Translations under genes and position numbers: made by a program
Shown: positions 52,035 through 61,413 of the stretch, piece after piece
How the letters are laid out: each line of letters starts with the position of its first letter
Position numbering within the stretch: position 1 is the stretch's first letter
Assembly (NCBI RefSeq): GCF_025950235.1
Contig: NZ_JAPDDT010000005.1
Location: 336,602 to 400,601, forward strand
Direction of reading: 5' to 3'
Origin: Luteolibacter arcticus
Lineage (GTDB): Bacteria > Verrucomicrobiota > Verrucomicrobiia > Verrucomicrobiales > Akkermansiaceae
DNA length: 64,000 bases
The notes under the pieces: generated by a model
Databases searched by the model: none
What the model saw: only the letters and a program-made list of their open reading frames with translations
What the model was told of the DNA's origin: nothing

Positions 52035-53975
52035 TTAAGGAGCCGCAGCGGTGACCTTGCCACGGCAGATCATTCGCCTTCCCGCCGCACCGGAGGCGAT
52101 GTCGGCCTTTGGAATCTTCCGCCGGAAGTGGGGCCCGAGCCAGTTGCCCGTATTGTTCCGTACCCAGCCCTGCGGCGGGTCGCCAGAGTAGATCTCCATC
52201 CGGTAATCCAGGGTCGGCAGGAAGCGGGTCGTTTCTAGGCACTGGTGGGTGGCCGTCTCATACGCACGGACACCCCGCCGCAGATCGGCATGCGCCGGGT
52301 GGCTCAGGTAGGCCATCTCGCTGAAATTGTCCGCACCGTCACGATCGGGATCGCCCCCGCTGCTTTGGGCGAGGTTGCCGAAGTACGTCGTCTCCCAATC
52401 GTCGTAGAGCCCGTCGAGATCTTGATCCCATCCGCTCACCCGGGTGGAGAGCGTGACACCCCTGCCGAAAAAACGCGTGGCGGGCACCCAGTTGTCCATC
52501 ATGCGGGGCGATGGCTCGGACGGACGCAGCAGCCGCTCGAATTCCTCCGCCAGCTTGTTGTAGAAGGTCATCTCCCGCGGAGTCAGGAACCGCTCCACCG
52601 ATTCCACGACGAAGAGGATATTGAAGTGCTTCTGACCCTCCAGCACATCCGCCACCGGCTTTCCATGCACCGCGATCAGGTCTTCGACCGAGAAGTTCGC
52701 GACAATCTCTTCGGGCAAGATCGGAATCTTCGCGGGCCCCCGATCCCAGGGAAAGGTGGTGGTGCTGTCGTAAGCCATCAAGGGACCGACTTCGGAAGGC
52801 GGACAGAAACCGGCGAAGTAGCGCTCCACCGCCGGCATTTCGCGGACAATCTGGCTGCCAGACGAGTCCGTGTTCACCAGCCATCCCGGTCCATCACTTC
52901 GCGGCACCCACTCGAAGCCGCCCACCAAGCTGTTGATATTGCTGAAACCGTGCCAGTGCCCTGGGTCTCTTTTCAGCTTTCCAAAGCTCGCATCGGAGAT
53001 CCCCGCGGCCCATTGATGGGTGAGCTCATGGAGCACGTTGTTCATGAAGATTCCCCGGGTGGCCGTGTCGATCTGGCTCATTCCAAGCAGCCTTCCTGCG
53101 CTGCCGTAGGTTGCCGGTTGATTGATCTGCGGCATCCCGGTACCGGCGGAAGAGCTCTGGGCGTGGATGTGCATGCCCGCAAAGTAGTTCGCCGAGGTCG
53201 AGATCGCAGGAGTCCGCTCCGCATGCATGCTCGAGAGCAGGAGGATGAAATCGTAGTTGTCCCCCACTTGCCCGATCACCTTTTTCACCGTCGCCTGCAT
53301 CTCCGCGACGTTGTTGGCCCCGATGCCGCGCAGTTGATTCTGAAACGTCGGCTTGCTGCTGCGGACATTCAGCAAGTGGGAGGCGATCTGGAAATCGCTG
53401 CCGGCGGTTTTGAGCGGAGTGAGTCCCGCTGAGCTGATGACTCCTACCTCGGGAGAGGTGAGAATCGAGGTTTCGCTCCCGTCCGTCTCGACGATATGGA
53501 TCGTACTGCACGTCACGAAGGTCAGGCCGGGCAGCGATTCCCCGGGTGGCTGGGATCTGTAGTTGAAAGATGGCGACAACTGAACCGGGACGAAGGGCGA
53601 ACTGGTGTAGATGCGGTCGCCGGCCACCGCGTCGCCGTTTTGACCATCGTCGGAAAAGTCGGTCCTGAAGAGCGGGTCATTGGAAGTCAGATAGGGGAAA
53701 TAGACACGCCTCGCCGACCTTCCCAGATTGACCCTGATTCGATAGGACTCGGACCCGTCGGATCGCACCACGTTGGGGAACACTTCGTAGTACTGGGCAT
53801 TGGCCGGTGCCACGATCGCCTGGGGGCCGAACCCTATCGCTTCCCCGCCCGGCAGAGACATTCCGGCGCAGTTGCCACAAGTGAGGGGCTCCACCTCCGC
53901 TACGGTCTGATCCAGAGGGAGCACCCCCAGGACGACGAGCGCAATCAGGGCCGGGAATGAATAATGTGCATGCAA
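52035..53975 (-). CDS. Secreted zincin-like protein with calcium motif
   Basis: A 646-residue exported protein. The best start is a TTG at 53975 (MHAHYSFPALIALVVLG); no in-frame ATG gives a signal peptide, so this start is uncertain. The key feature is HELTHQWAAGI (about 324-334), a HExxH zinc site. This could be a metallopeptidase or a pseudoenzyme. The upstream half is beta-rich with SYRIRVNLG and SPSFNYRSQPPGESLPGL, and ANYFAGMHIHAQSSSAG precedes the zinc site. The C-terminal part has a TSP3-like stretch (WDQDLDGLYDDWE, DPDRDGADNFSEM) and a domain with YRMEIYSGDPPQGW. I cannot name the substrate. Confidence 0.65.
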   Translation of the reverse strand: MHAHYSFPALIALVVLGVLPLDQTVAEVEPLTCGNCAGMSLPGGEAIGFGPQAIVAPANAQYYEVFPNVVRSDGSESYRIRVNLGRSARRVYFPYLTSNDPLFRTDFSDDGQNGDAVAGDRIYTSSPFVPVQLSPSFNYRSQPPGESLPGLTFVTCSTIHIVETDGSETSILTSPEVGVISSAGLTPLKTAGSDFQIASHLLNVRSSKPTFQNQLRGIGANNVAEMQATVKKVIGQVGDNYDFILLLSSMHAERTPAISTSANYFAGMHIHAQSSSAGTGMPQINQPATYGSAGRLLGMSQIDTATRGIFMNNVLHELTHQWAAGISDASFGKLKRDPGHWHGFSNINSLVGGFEWVPRSDGPGWLVNTDSSGSQIVREMPAVERYFAGFCPPSEVGPLMAYDSTTTFPWDRGPAKIPILPEEIVANFSVEDLIAVHGKPVADVLEGQKHFNILFVVESVERFLTPREMTFYNKLAEEFERLLRPSEPSPRMMDNWVPATRFFGRGVTLSTRVSGWDQDLDGLYDDWETTYFGNLAQSSGGDPDRDGADNFSEMAYLSHPAHADLRRGVRAYETATHQCLETTRFLPTLDYRMEIYSGDPPQGWVRNNTGNWLGPHFRRKIPKADIASGAAGRRMICRGKVTAAAP

Positions 53976-54052
53976 TGTATTTACTTTGAATGCCCGGAAG
54001 GCGGTGGTGTAAAGGAAAACTTGGTGACTCTATCAACCCGCCCGGGGGCGGA

Positions 54053-54090
54053 GGTGCCCTCCACGCCGACGATGGCTTTGCCCATCAACG
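54053..54090 (-). other. Short sequence resembling part of the superoxide dismutase gene
   Basis: 38 bases match 60047-60084 in the sod gene at 33 positions, same strand. The region would encode LMGKAIVGVEGTS against [13 protein letters not shown] of the dismutase. It lies in the 130-base spacer just after the TIM44-like gene and before the zincin gene, with no further similarity visible. Confidence 0.45.
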
Positions 54091-54105
54091 CTGCAAGAAT
54101 CCACC

Positions 54106-55680
54106 TCAATTCTCCTCGAAGCCGCTCACGATCCACTCGTGGCGGGTCGAGTTCAGGGCGGTGCCGCAGTATTGGCAGGTCACGTCGAGCGTGTCGCCGA
54201 CGCGGCCGCCGCAGGCGGAGCACTGGTGCTGATAGAGCGAGCCCTTCTCCGGCACGGCATCGATGTCGCGCTCCAGGGTGAGCGTGAAGTCGCGGCGCCG
54301 TGGCCCGGCATCGAGCAGGGCGAGGCCTCCCGCCGGCAGCAGCCCCGCGCGCTGCATGCTGGCGGATAGCCCCACGTCGCAACGGTGCACCGCTCCCTGC
54401 TGGCCCACATTGAGGAGCACGCATTCATTGAGATAGATGCGGTGGAAAATCGAGCCATGGTCCGGGATCTTCGCGGAAAGGCCTGCGAAGAGTTCGTCGG
54501 TCACGAAACGGCGGACGGAGGCGGGATTCCGCGTGGCGTAGGCCGTCATGATCTGCATGAACGCATTGCTGGCCTTGTCCTCCACGACCTGTCGCGAGAA
54601 GTCCGGGCACTTGCCAGCCACCGCCGCCATGGCTTCCTCCAGCTCCGGGGATACGAGCGGGGTCATCCGGGAGCCGATATCGTAGTCCGCTTCCTGGGTG
54701 ATCTCGGCCAGCACCCAATCAAAGTCGCCGCTATTCACCAGCACCTGGCAGTGGGTGCAGCGGCACAACTCGCCCATGTCCGCGGGCAGCTCCGCGGCGC
54801 AGGAGGGGCAATTCTTGTCCGAGACGATATCGAAGCCGGAGTCCGCTGCGCCGCGCTTGCGGATGAAGGACCAGTGTTCGATGAAGGGGTCGTGGCTTTC
54901 CGAATTCATCGAGGGGTCCAGCTCGCAGGTGAAGGAGTCGGACATGGCGGCGGAAATCCACACGTCGATCACATCGAATGCGCCATCGATGCGGTAGTCG
55001 ATCGGGTGCGCGCCGAAGACTTGGATCTCATCGAGCACGTTGCGCTGCTTCAGCAGCTCCATCATGCGGAACTGGGTGGCGAAGCGCTGGTACATGCCAT
55101 CCGAGAGGAAAGGCCGGACGCTCGAGAGGTCCTGCTCCGTCCACGCCCGCTGGATCTTCATGAAGGCGGAGCGGACCTTGGCCGCGAACGCGCCGGGATC
55201 GAAATCGGGATGGGCGTGGAGGAATTCATCCAGGCCACGGGGCCCGTTGATCGGAGCGGTCCGGATCCTGGACCGCTCCCGCTCCGTGGGCGGGGGAAAA
55301 CGGGCAGCCATCGACCTGCGGTGAAGAATCACGGCCGCGACCGCCACGCCGACGCCGATGGTGAGGAGCACGAAGGTGAATTTCAGCGAACCCGACCCGG
55401 AAGTTCCGCGGCTGCCCGAGGAACCATAGGAAGATCCTCTGGACGACGAACCACCGCTGTAGTTGCTGCGGTAGCTACTCCTGCCACTGCTCTTGCTTCC
55501 GGAGCTTCTGCTACCACTGCTCCTGCTGCCCGAGCTCTTGCTACCGCTGCTTTTGCTACTGGTGCTGCCACCCCCTGCCCCACCGGCGCGCGCGGCGGCA
55601 TCCTCAGAAATCCCGAGTCCCAGCCACAGCAGCAAGCCCAGGAAGGCAGGCAGGCAAAGGAGCGCGGACCGGGGTTTCAT
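54106..55680 (-). CDS. TIM44-like domain membrane protein with serine-rich region and zinc ribbons
   Basis: A 524-residue protein, ATG at 55680 (MKPRSALLCLPAFLGLLLW), with an N-terminal signal or anchor ending near DAAARAGG. A low-complexity Ser/Gly/Lys region follows (SSKSSGSKSSGSRSSGS-type), and a second membrane segment (LKFTFVLLTIGVGVAVAAVIL) before the soluble part. A TIM44-like domain (FDPGAFAAKVRSAFMKIQRA, DLSSVRPFLSDGMYQRFATQ) comes next. Two zinc-ribbon-like sites appear: CPSCAAEL...CRCTHCQ and CSACGG...CQYCG. TIM44-like domains occur in inner-membrane-associated proteins in bacteria and may bind lipid. A second copy of the fold may occur near the end (KASNAFMQIMTAYATRNPAS). The function is unknown. 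Confidence 0.75.
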   Translation of the reverse strand: MKPRSALLCLPAFLGLLLWLGLGISEDAAARAGGAGGGSTSSKSSGSKSSGSRSSGSRSSGSKSSGRSSYRSNYSGGSSSRGSSYGSSGSRGTSGSGSLKFTFVLLTIGVGVAVAAVILHRRSMAARFPPPTERERSRIRTAPINGPRGLDEFLHAHPDFDPGAFAAKVRSAFMKIQRAWTEQDLSSVRPFLSDGMYQRFATQFRMMELLKQRNVLDEIQVFGAHPIDYRIDGAFDVIDVWISAAMSDSFTCELDPSMNSESHDPFIEHWSFIRKRGAADSGFDIVSDKNCPSCAAELPADMGELCRCTHCQVLVNSGDFDWVLAEITQEADYDIGSRMTPLVSPELEEAMAAVAGKCPDFSRQVVEDKASNAFMQIMTAYATRNPASVRRFVTDELFAGLSAKIPDHGSIFHRIYLNECVLLNVGQQGAVHRCDVGLSASMQRAGLLPAGGLALLDAGPRRRDFTLTLERDIDAVPEKGSLYQHQCSACGGRVGDTLDVTCQYCGTALNSTRHEWIVSGFEEN

Positions 55681-55685
55681 TTTGT

Positions 55686-55734
55686 GCGGCAGGCCATCTT
55701 TTGCTACGGCGCTCCCGCTACCGCAAGTTCCGCC
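55686..55734. repeat. Direct repeat, shared with 57943-57994
   Basis: The core TTGCTACGGCGCTCCC and ACCGCAAGTTCCGCC is common to both sites, with flanking GCAGGCC. The copy here lies just upstream of the TIM44-like gene start; the other lies in the spacer before the gene at 58472. Confidence 0.6.
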
Positions 55735-55992
55735 GATAGGATGCACCTTCACGCGGCTTGCCAGCTTAAGCTGTTAAGGACTGTTGGGGGGTAGGAGTGC
55801 TTTTGAGAAGCTTTGGTTTCCCAGTTCGCGGCGGGCATGATAGGCACACCATAGATCGCAGCAGTTTAGCTTATGCTCCCCCTCCCTCCCTCCCCGTTGG
55901 GCGATTCCGCATCGCATCGTCGTCGGCCTGTCACTTCGAGCAAGAAGGATAAGGATAAGGGCGCAGCAGAGTACGCGAATACCAGCGCGCGG

Positions 55993-57630
55993 ATGAGATC
56001 GTTTGCCTGGATGCTTTCCGTGATCCTCGCGACGTTATCGCTGCTCACGGTGCCCGTGCAGGCGCAGGGAAAAAAGCCGCCGCGCCCCGCCCGCGGCTTG
56101 ATCGTGATCTTCGATGGCACCAAGACGAAAGCCTACGCCGAAGCCTATGAATATGCGGAGCTGATGTTGGACGGCTCCGGCTTCAAGGTGACCGGGACCA
56201 ATGGGGCCACCGTCTCCGGCCCCGCGGGTCATGTCGTGGCGAAGGTCGACTACGGGCGGCAGGATATCGATCAGATGCTCGCCGAGGCCGAAAAGATCTC
56301 CGCATTCTACAAGAAAGCCGAGCCCATCCTAAAGGTGCGCATTCCCCAGCTCCGCGAGCTGGCGAAGAAGAAGGCCGAGCTGGCGAAGAATGCCCCGCAG
56401 CCGGCTCCCGCCCCCGCTATCGCACCCGTGGTGCCAGCGCCTGCACCGGGTCAGAAGCCCGCACCCCTGCCACCCGGTGACCCTGCCCCCGCCCCGGCGG
56501 CCGCGGTCGTGAAGGCAGATCCCGCCGCTCGTTACGAGACCCCCGGCTTGGCTCCCGCGGCCCGCATCTCGGCCCTCGCCGACCTAGCCATGAATCCCTC
56601 GCCCGAGCACCTGCCCTTGCTCATGACGGCGTCCAGTGACCCGGATCGCGAGATCCGCCGGTGGGCCTTCCGCGGCATCGGCAAGCTCAAGTCCCCCGAA
56701 GCCTTTGCGGCCCTTGCGGAAGCGCTGAAGATGCCCGGCCGCGATCCCGGCGACTACCTCGATATCATCAAGCAGTACGGCAAGCTCGCGCTCTCTCCCA
56801 AGGAGGACCTCTCGATGCTGGGGCTCAAGGCCCTCACCGACATCATGGCATCCGCCGAGGCCTCGGACGCGATGAGGAACCGCGCGCAGGAAGACATCAC
56901 CGTCTGCTGCACCAATGGCGGTGCCTGGGTCCGTCCCTATCTGGAGCCCCTCGATCTCGCCGGCCTCGACGAGATCAAGAAATACTGGGCCGCCGCCGAC
57001 GCCGCGAAGGCGAAGCTGGAGGAGGAACGCCTCGCCTTCAATGACCAGGACCGCCGCGTGCTGGTCACCTTTGCCATCGGCGGGAAGGCCAAGTTCGGCG
57101 CGGACGGCCTGATCATGGAGGATGCCGTGAAGGGCCGCATCCCCGAGCTGGTAGCTGAGATCGAGACCGAAACCAGGGCGATGAGCAAGGCCACCCGCAC
57201 CTGGGCCCCCACGCACAAGCGGAAGATCGAGATCCTCCAGAAGGAATTGAACACCCTCCGCAGCGGCGATCCGCGCACGATGGGCTTCTACCAGATGGAC
57301 ATCCTCGCCGACCTCGATGTCGCCGTCGGCAAGCTCCGCAAGGGCACCCGGGTCGTCGCGAACATGGGCGCGAGCCTCGCCTTCTCCGAACCCGGCCGGA
57401 ACGAGTACTACGTCGGCTACACCCGCTACGAGGAGGCGGACTACTCCGCGAATATCTTCGGCGCCTTCCTCGGCCTCGCCGCCATGGCCTACGAGGAAGC
57501 CAAGACCCGCCCCGCGATCCAACACGCCGAACGCATCGAGGCGATGTTCAAGCAGCTCTCCCCCACCGCCCAAACCATCCTCGCCACCCGCTACCAGTGG
57601 TCAAAGGAAGCCTACCTGCGGGAGGAGTAG
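55993..57630 (+). CDS. Secreted hypothetical protein with HEAT-like repeats
   Basis: A 545-residue exported protein, ATG at 55993 (MRSFAWMLSVILATLSLLT), with signal ending near VQAQG. After a domain of about 100 residues comes a proline/alanine-rich linker (about residues 135-180, APAPAIAPVVPAPAPG). HEAT-like helical pairs follow (about 185-300, EHLPLLMTASSDPDREIRRW and SPEAFAALAEALKMPG). The rest is helical and partly coiled coil (DDAAKAKLEEERLAFNDQDR-like, THKRKIEILQKELNTL). No enzyme motif is seen. It is divergent from the TIM44-like gene, with the shared spacer holding the promoters and the 55686 repeat. I do not recognise the family. Confidence 0.65.
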   Translation: MRSFAWMLSVILATLSLLTVPVQAQGKKPPRPARGLIVIFDGTKTKAYAEAYEYAELMLDGSGFKVTGTNGATVSGPAGHVVAKVDYGRQDIDQMLAEAEKISAFYKKAEPILKVRIPQLRELAKKKAELAKNAPQPAPAPAIAPVVPAPAPGQKPAPLPPGDPAPAPAAAVVKADPAARYETPGLAPAARISALADLAMNPSPEHLPLLMTASSDPDREIRRWAFRGIGKLKSPEAFAALAEALKMPGRDPGDYLDIIKQYGKLALSPKEDLSMLGLKALTDIMASAEASDAMRNRAQEDITVCCTNGGAWVRPYLEPLDLAGLDEIKKYWAAADAAKAKLEEERLAFNDQDRRVLVTFAIGGKAKFGADGLIMEDAVKGRIPELVAEIETETRAMSKATRTWAPTHKRKIEILQKELNTLRSGDPRTMGFYQMDILADLDVAVGKLRKGTRVVANMGASLAFSEPGRNEYYVGYTRYEEADYSANIFGAFLGLAAMAYEEAKTRPAIQHAERIEAMFKQLSPTAQTILATRYQWSKEAYLREE

Positions 57631-58471
57631 GCCCAGCCGCGCCAACCGACCCGGCCCCTCCCGGAGGCCAAAGCAATTAGCCGGAGACCCCGACCCATTC
57701 ACCTCCGCCCCAGCAGTCGGAGACCCGGAATGCGGCAGCCCTGCTGCCGCTCGAAGCCAGCAGCCCTGCTGCGGGGAAGCACCTAGGTGCATGCTCTACT
57801 GATGCAAGTCCGCCCAACGGACACGCGGGCACGGCCGAACATCATCTAACAGCCTCGCGCCCCGGAAGCGCCGGTCGCTTGTCCCTCGTAGCCCGCAGGG
57901 CGAAGCGGGATCAGACCGGCCCGAATGGCCCTTCAATGCGTTGCAGCAGGCCGACCCTCTTTGCTACGGCGCTCCCTCCACCGCAAGTTCCGCCACTGGC
58001 GGCGCGACGAGGGATCGGCTTCATGCATGAAGCGCGCACCGAGAACCGGCGCGAACATGCGGGCCGTGTCGGCGATCGACGGGTCGCTGATCCGATGGCA
58101 CTCGGCACGGGTGCGGGCTTGCGCGGAAGCCCTGGTGCTGCCAAACAACCGGGTGGAAAACCCTGTCAGGTACGGTGTCTTGTTTCTCACACTTCAAGAA
58201 CCCGGCCGGGCAGGGTTTTCTAACAGATTTCTCAACGACGGGCAGGGCAAATTTAGTGCCATTCGGGACAGGCATTTCAATGCTCCGGCGTTCGCGGCGT
58301 TCGCTGCCTCGAAATGCTATGCATGCTGTAATTACGCGCCCAACGTTACCATAGGCCGGCCATCCGCACCTTGCACCGCTGTCACCCGAAAGATCCATGT
58401 GCAAGCAGACATGCCTCGCTGGCCACCCCTATTTCCTTCACAATCTAGTGCACCTGACTTAGACGACACTC
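57631..58471. other. Repeat-rich spacer with no gene
   Basis: Nothing protein-like is supported. It holds the GTCGGAGACCCGGA repeat (57716-57738), a nearby CAGCCCTGCTGC pair, the 57943-57994 direct repeat, and a perfect 16-base palindrome GCTTCATGCATGAAGC at 58018-58033. Plus-strand frames here are arginine/proline-rich noise. Promoter and leader of the gene at 58472 must lie near the right end. Confidence 0.5.
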
Positions 58472-59722
58472 ATGAGAATCCTCCCTCTCGCAAGCATCCC
58501 CCTGCTATTCCAGGCGAACTGTTCCGCCCAAGTTTACCTGCAAAGTATTTGGCAGAATTCAGAGGTTTTTGCCGAAGCGTCGAATGGCGTTGAGCTGCGA
58601 AGGTACTCCGACGGCGGTACATGGGGGGTGGCCAAGCCAGCATTTCTCGCAGGATACGCGGAAGTGGGCCTAGTGTCGCCTCCCCCATACGCACTCGCGT
58701 CGATGGCCGCCAGCCAGACCGTCCATCTTGCGACCGGCTCCTACCCGTCTGATCCGGGCCACATCTACTGTGACGGCGAAATTCGTGGATTTGGCAACGG
58801 TCCCCACCGTCCCTTCAGCGGCATGATAGAACTACGGTTTCGAATCCTGGTCTCGGGTGACGACCAATACATTCTTTTCACTGATGATGAACTCGGCGTG
58901 GTGAACCCAGGGCCCGTCGGCACCACCGAGCTGTCGCTCCAGATCGGAAATCAGGGATTCGCTCCATCTCCAGATCCCCAACAACTCAGCCCCGGGCTTC
59001 ATTTCGGCCGCCTCTCGATTTTGGTCCACGAGTCGGTGGGGGTATCTGAATCAGTAAACGTCCGCACTGCGAAGTGGAGGTATCTCCTCAAGTTCAGCAC
59101 CCTGATCCCGGCTCTAGGGTCGCAACAAAAGGTGCCGCTTCCCCCGGATGAGATCGTTTTCACGCCCACCAACGCTAACCTTCCCAGTTCGCGGTTTATC
59201 AACAAACGGAGCATCACCTGGTTCAGACGGGGTGCCACTTCAGCCGATCCCCGGGTCGCGAGTGGATTTTCATTCGTTGCGGATCCCGGAACCTATTTCT
59301 CAACGATCGTCGCCGCGCCGGTTGGATTTGAAGCACCTTTTCACGTCCATGTGGACGGCGTGAAGATCGGGGAAGTCCAAGAAGGCAGGTCCTTCGACCT
59401 CGCGGCGAACGCCGGAAAGCAGGTGAGTTCGTTTGAACTTCGAAATGTACAGCCCTTCGTCCCGCGGGATTCCACCACGGATTTCCCCATCATGCTTTCC
59501 TTCGAGAATGCTACGGGGTCGTTTAGCATGACCCCCATTGAAGGCCCTTGGGTTGACCTGAAGCCTCTCCAGGGTGGCAGCTTTGAAATAGGATGGGGCG
59601 GAACACTCAAATCCTCCCCGGACTTGGCCGGATGGGAAATCGAGACACCGGCGAGCAACCCCTTCATATGGATTCCGGCCCCGGGCGACTCCAAGAGATT
59701 CTTCAGAGCCGAAACGGAATAA
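58472..59722 (+). CDS. Secreted protein of unknown function
   Basis: A 416-residue exported protein, ATG at 58472 with a signal ending near NCSAQ. The chain is beta-rich with no recognised enzyme motif; its base composition is a little more AT-rich than its neighbours, which may mean recent acquisition. The last 40 residues (KSSPDLAGWEIE...) end in RFFRAETE, the same kind of C-terminal domain seen in the first gene and the three giants. No partner gene is adjacent. It may be attached to the cell surface. Confidence 0.6.
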   Translation: MRILPLASIPLLFQANCSAQVYLQSIWQNSEVFAEASNGVELRRYSDGGTWGVAKPAFLAGYAEVGLVSPPPYALASMAASQTVHLATGSYPSDPGHIYCDGEIRGFGNGPHRPFSGMIELRFRILVSGDDQYILFTDDELGVVNPGPVGTTELSLQIGNQGFAPSPDPQQLSPGLHFGRLSILVHESVGVSESVNVRTAKWRYLLKFSTLIPALGSQQKVPLPPDEIVFTPTNANLPSSRFINKRSITWFRRGATSADPRVASGFSFVADPGTYFSTIVAAPVGFEAPFHVHVDGVKIGEVQEGRSFDLAANAGKQVSSFELRNVQPFVPRDSTTDFPIMLSFENATGSFSMTPIEGPWVDLKPLQGGSFEIGWGGTLKSSPDLAGWEIETPASNPFIWIPAPGDSKRFFRAETE

Positions 59723-59828
59723 AAAGGGTCAGTTCAGAAACCGCTAAAATGCCTGGTCCCTTATAAAGAAAATAATCCGGGCGGGGTTTGCTTGGGCGGG
59801 CGGCTGAGCCGATCAGTCAAACTACAAA

Positions 59829-59859
59829 CTAAAACAGCCGCCGGAATCCCGGCGGCCGT
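59829..59859 (-). terminator. Rho-independent terminator of the sod gene
   Basis: GCCGCCGG (59837-59844) pairs with CCGGCGGC (59849-59856). The minus strand then reads TGTTTTAGTTT. It lies about 60 bases after the stop at 59918. Confidence 0.75.
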
Positions 59860-59917
59860 CGTTACTTGAATGAATGATGGTGAGTCGGCTCGTCGTGAGT
59901 CGGCTAGCTCACTCCAC

Positions 59918-60541
<624 letters not shown>

Positions 60542-60709
60542 GATGGTGAGTCGGTTTGATTTGCGTCCGCGCGGCGCGGCCGGTTACCCCGGCCGGCACG
60601 CGACGGACGGAACGATGCCGCGCAATCTGCCCGCCGCAAGGAACAATGCGAATCCGGGCGTCCGGTCGGCTCCTTGCTGGCTCGGGACGGCCGGACTTGG
60701 GGATGGGGA

Positions 60710-61071
60710 AACCGCGAATGGACGCCAATGGACGCGAATTGTGGGAGGAGGTTGCCCGGAGTCCGTCTTGGAACGGCGGATGGGCCGCTGATTGGGGAGG
60801 AACTGGGCCCACTTTTCAGGCGGGTTGGCGTTTCAAGTTTAACCGCGAAATCACGCGAAAAAGCGCGAAATCTAAAGGCAGGAGAAGATTCCCGATTCTG
60901 ACAGATTTCGCGTATTTTCGCGCGATTTCGCGGTTCGATTTCTTCGCCCGGGCAAGGCTTCAACGGCTTGATCCCGAAGCAAAAAGCCAGAACGGCAATC
61001 CCAACGTATTCGGATACCGAGCGGCAAAAGCATGGGATCCCATTCGCGTCCCTTGGCGTCCATTTGCGGTT
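60710..61071. repeat. Nested palindromic repeat element
   Basis: Outer ends: AACCGCGAATGGACGCCAAT, then GGACGCGAATT (from 60710) against the complement at 61041-61071 (CATTCGCGTCCCTTGGCGTC...). Inner pair: AACCGCGAAATCACGCGAAA (60841-60873) against a complement at 60903-60935, with few mismatches over 33 bases. The same theme appears at 37948-38080. Confidence 0.8.
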
Positions 61072-61085
61072 TTCAAAATCTTGGC

Positions 61086-61302
61086 GTCTTGGCGGTTCAA
61101 TCACCCACCCATCCCCGGCCTCCGCGCTTTCTCTGCGGCCTCCGCGCCTCCGCGGTTCGTTCCCCGCATCAGTCCCCCGCCTTTCATCCACCACCTTGCC
61201 TTTCCTTGGCGACCTTTGCGTCTTGGCGGTTCAATCACCCGCCCATCCCCGACCTCCGCGTTCTCTCTGCGACCTCCGCGTCTCTGCGGTTCGTTCCCCG
61301 CA
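61086..61302. repeat. Two 83-base direct repeats
   Basis: 61086-61168 and 61220-61302 match except at a few positions; each begins GTCTTGGCGGTTCAATCACC and ends GTTCGTTCCCCGCA. Within each unit the phrase CCTCCGCG...CTCTGCGG is itself repeated. It lies just before rmuC. Confidence 0.8.
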
Positions 61303-61413
61303 CCAGCCGTTCCCGTCGATTCGCAGTTCAAATTTCCCGAACGCGATTATTGCGGTAGCCCCCGTTCTGGCCTCCCCTCGCTCAACCCAACCCGATTTCC
61401 CTTCCGCCCTGCC

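Noticed and set aside
60556..61413. Long N-terminal extension of RmuC
   Set aside because: The extension is made of palindromic and direct repeats translated as Arg/Pro/Ser-rich noise; the ATG at 61414 starts directly with the membrane segment and coiled coil.
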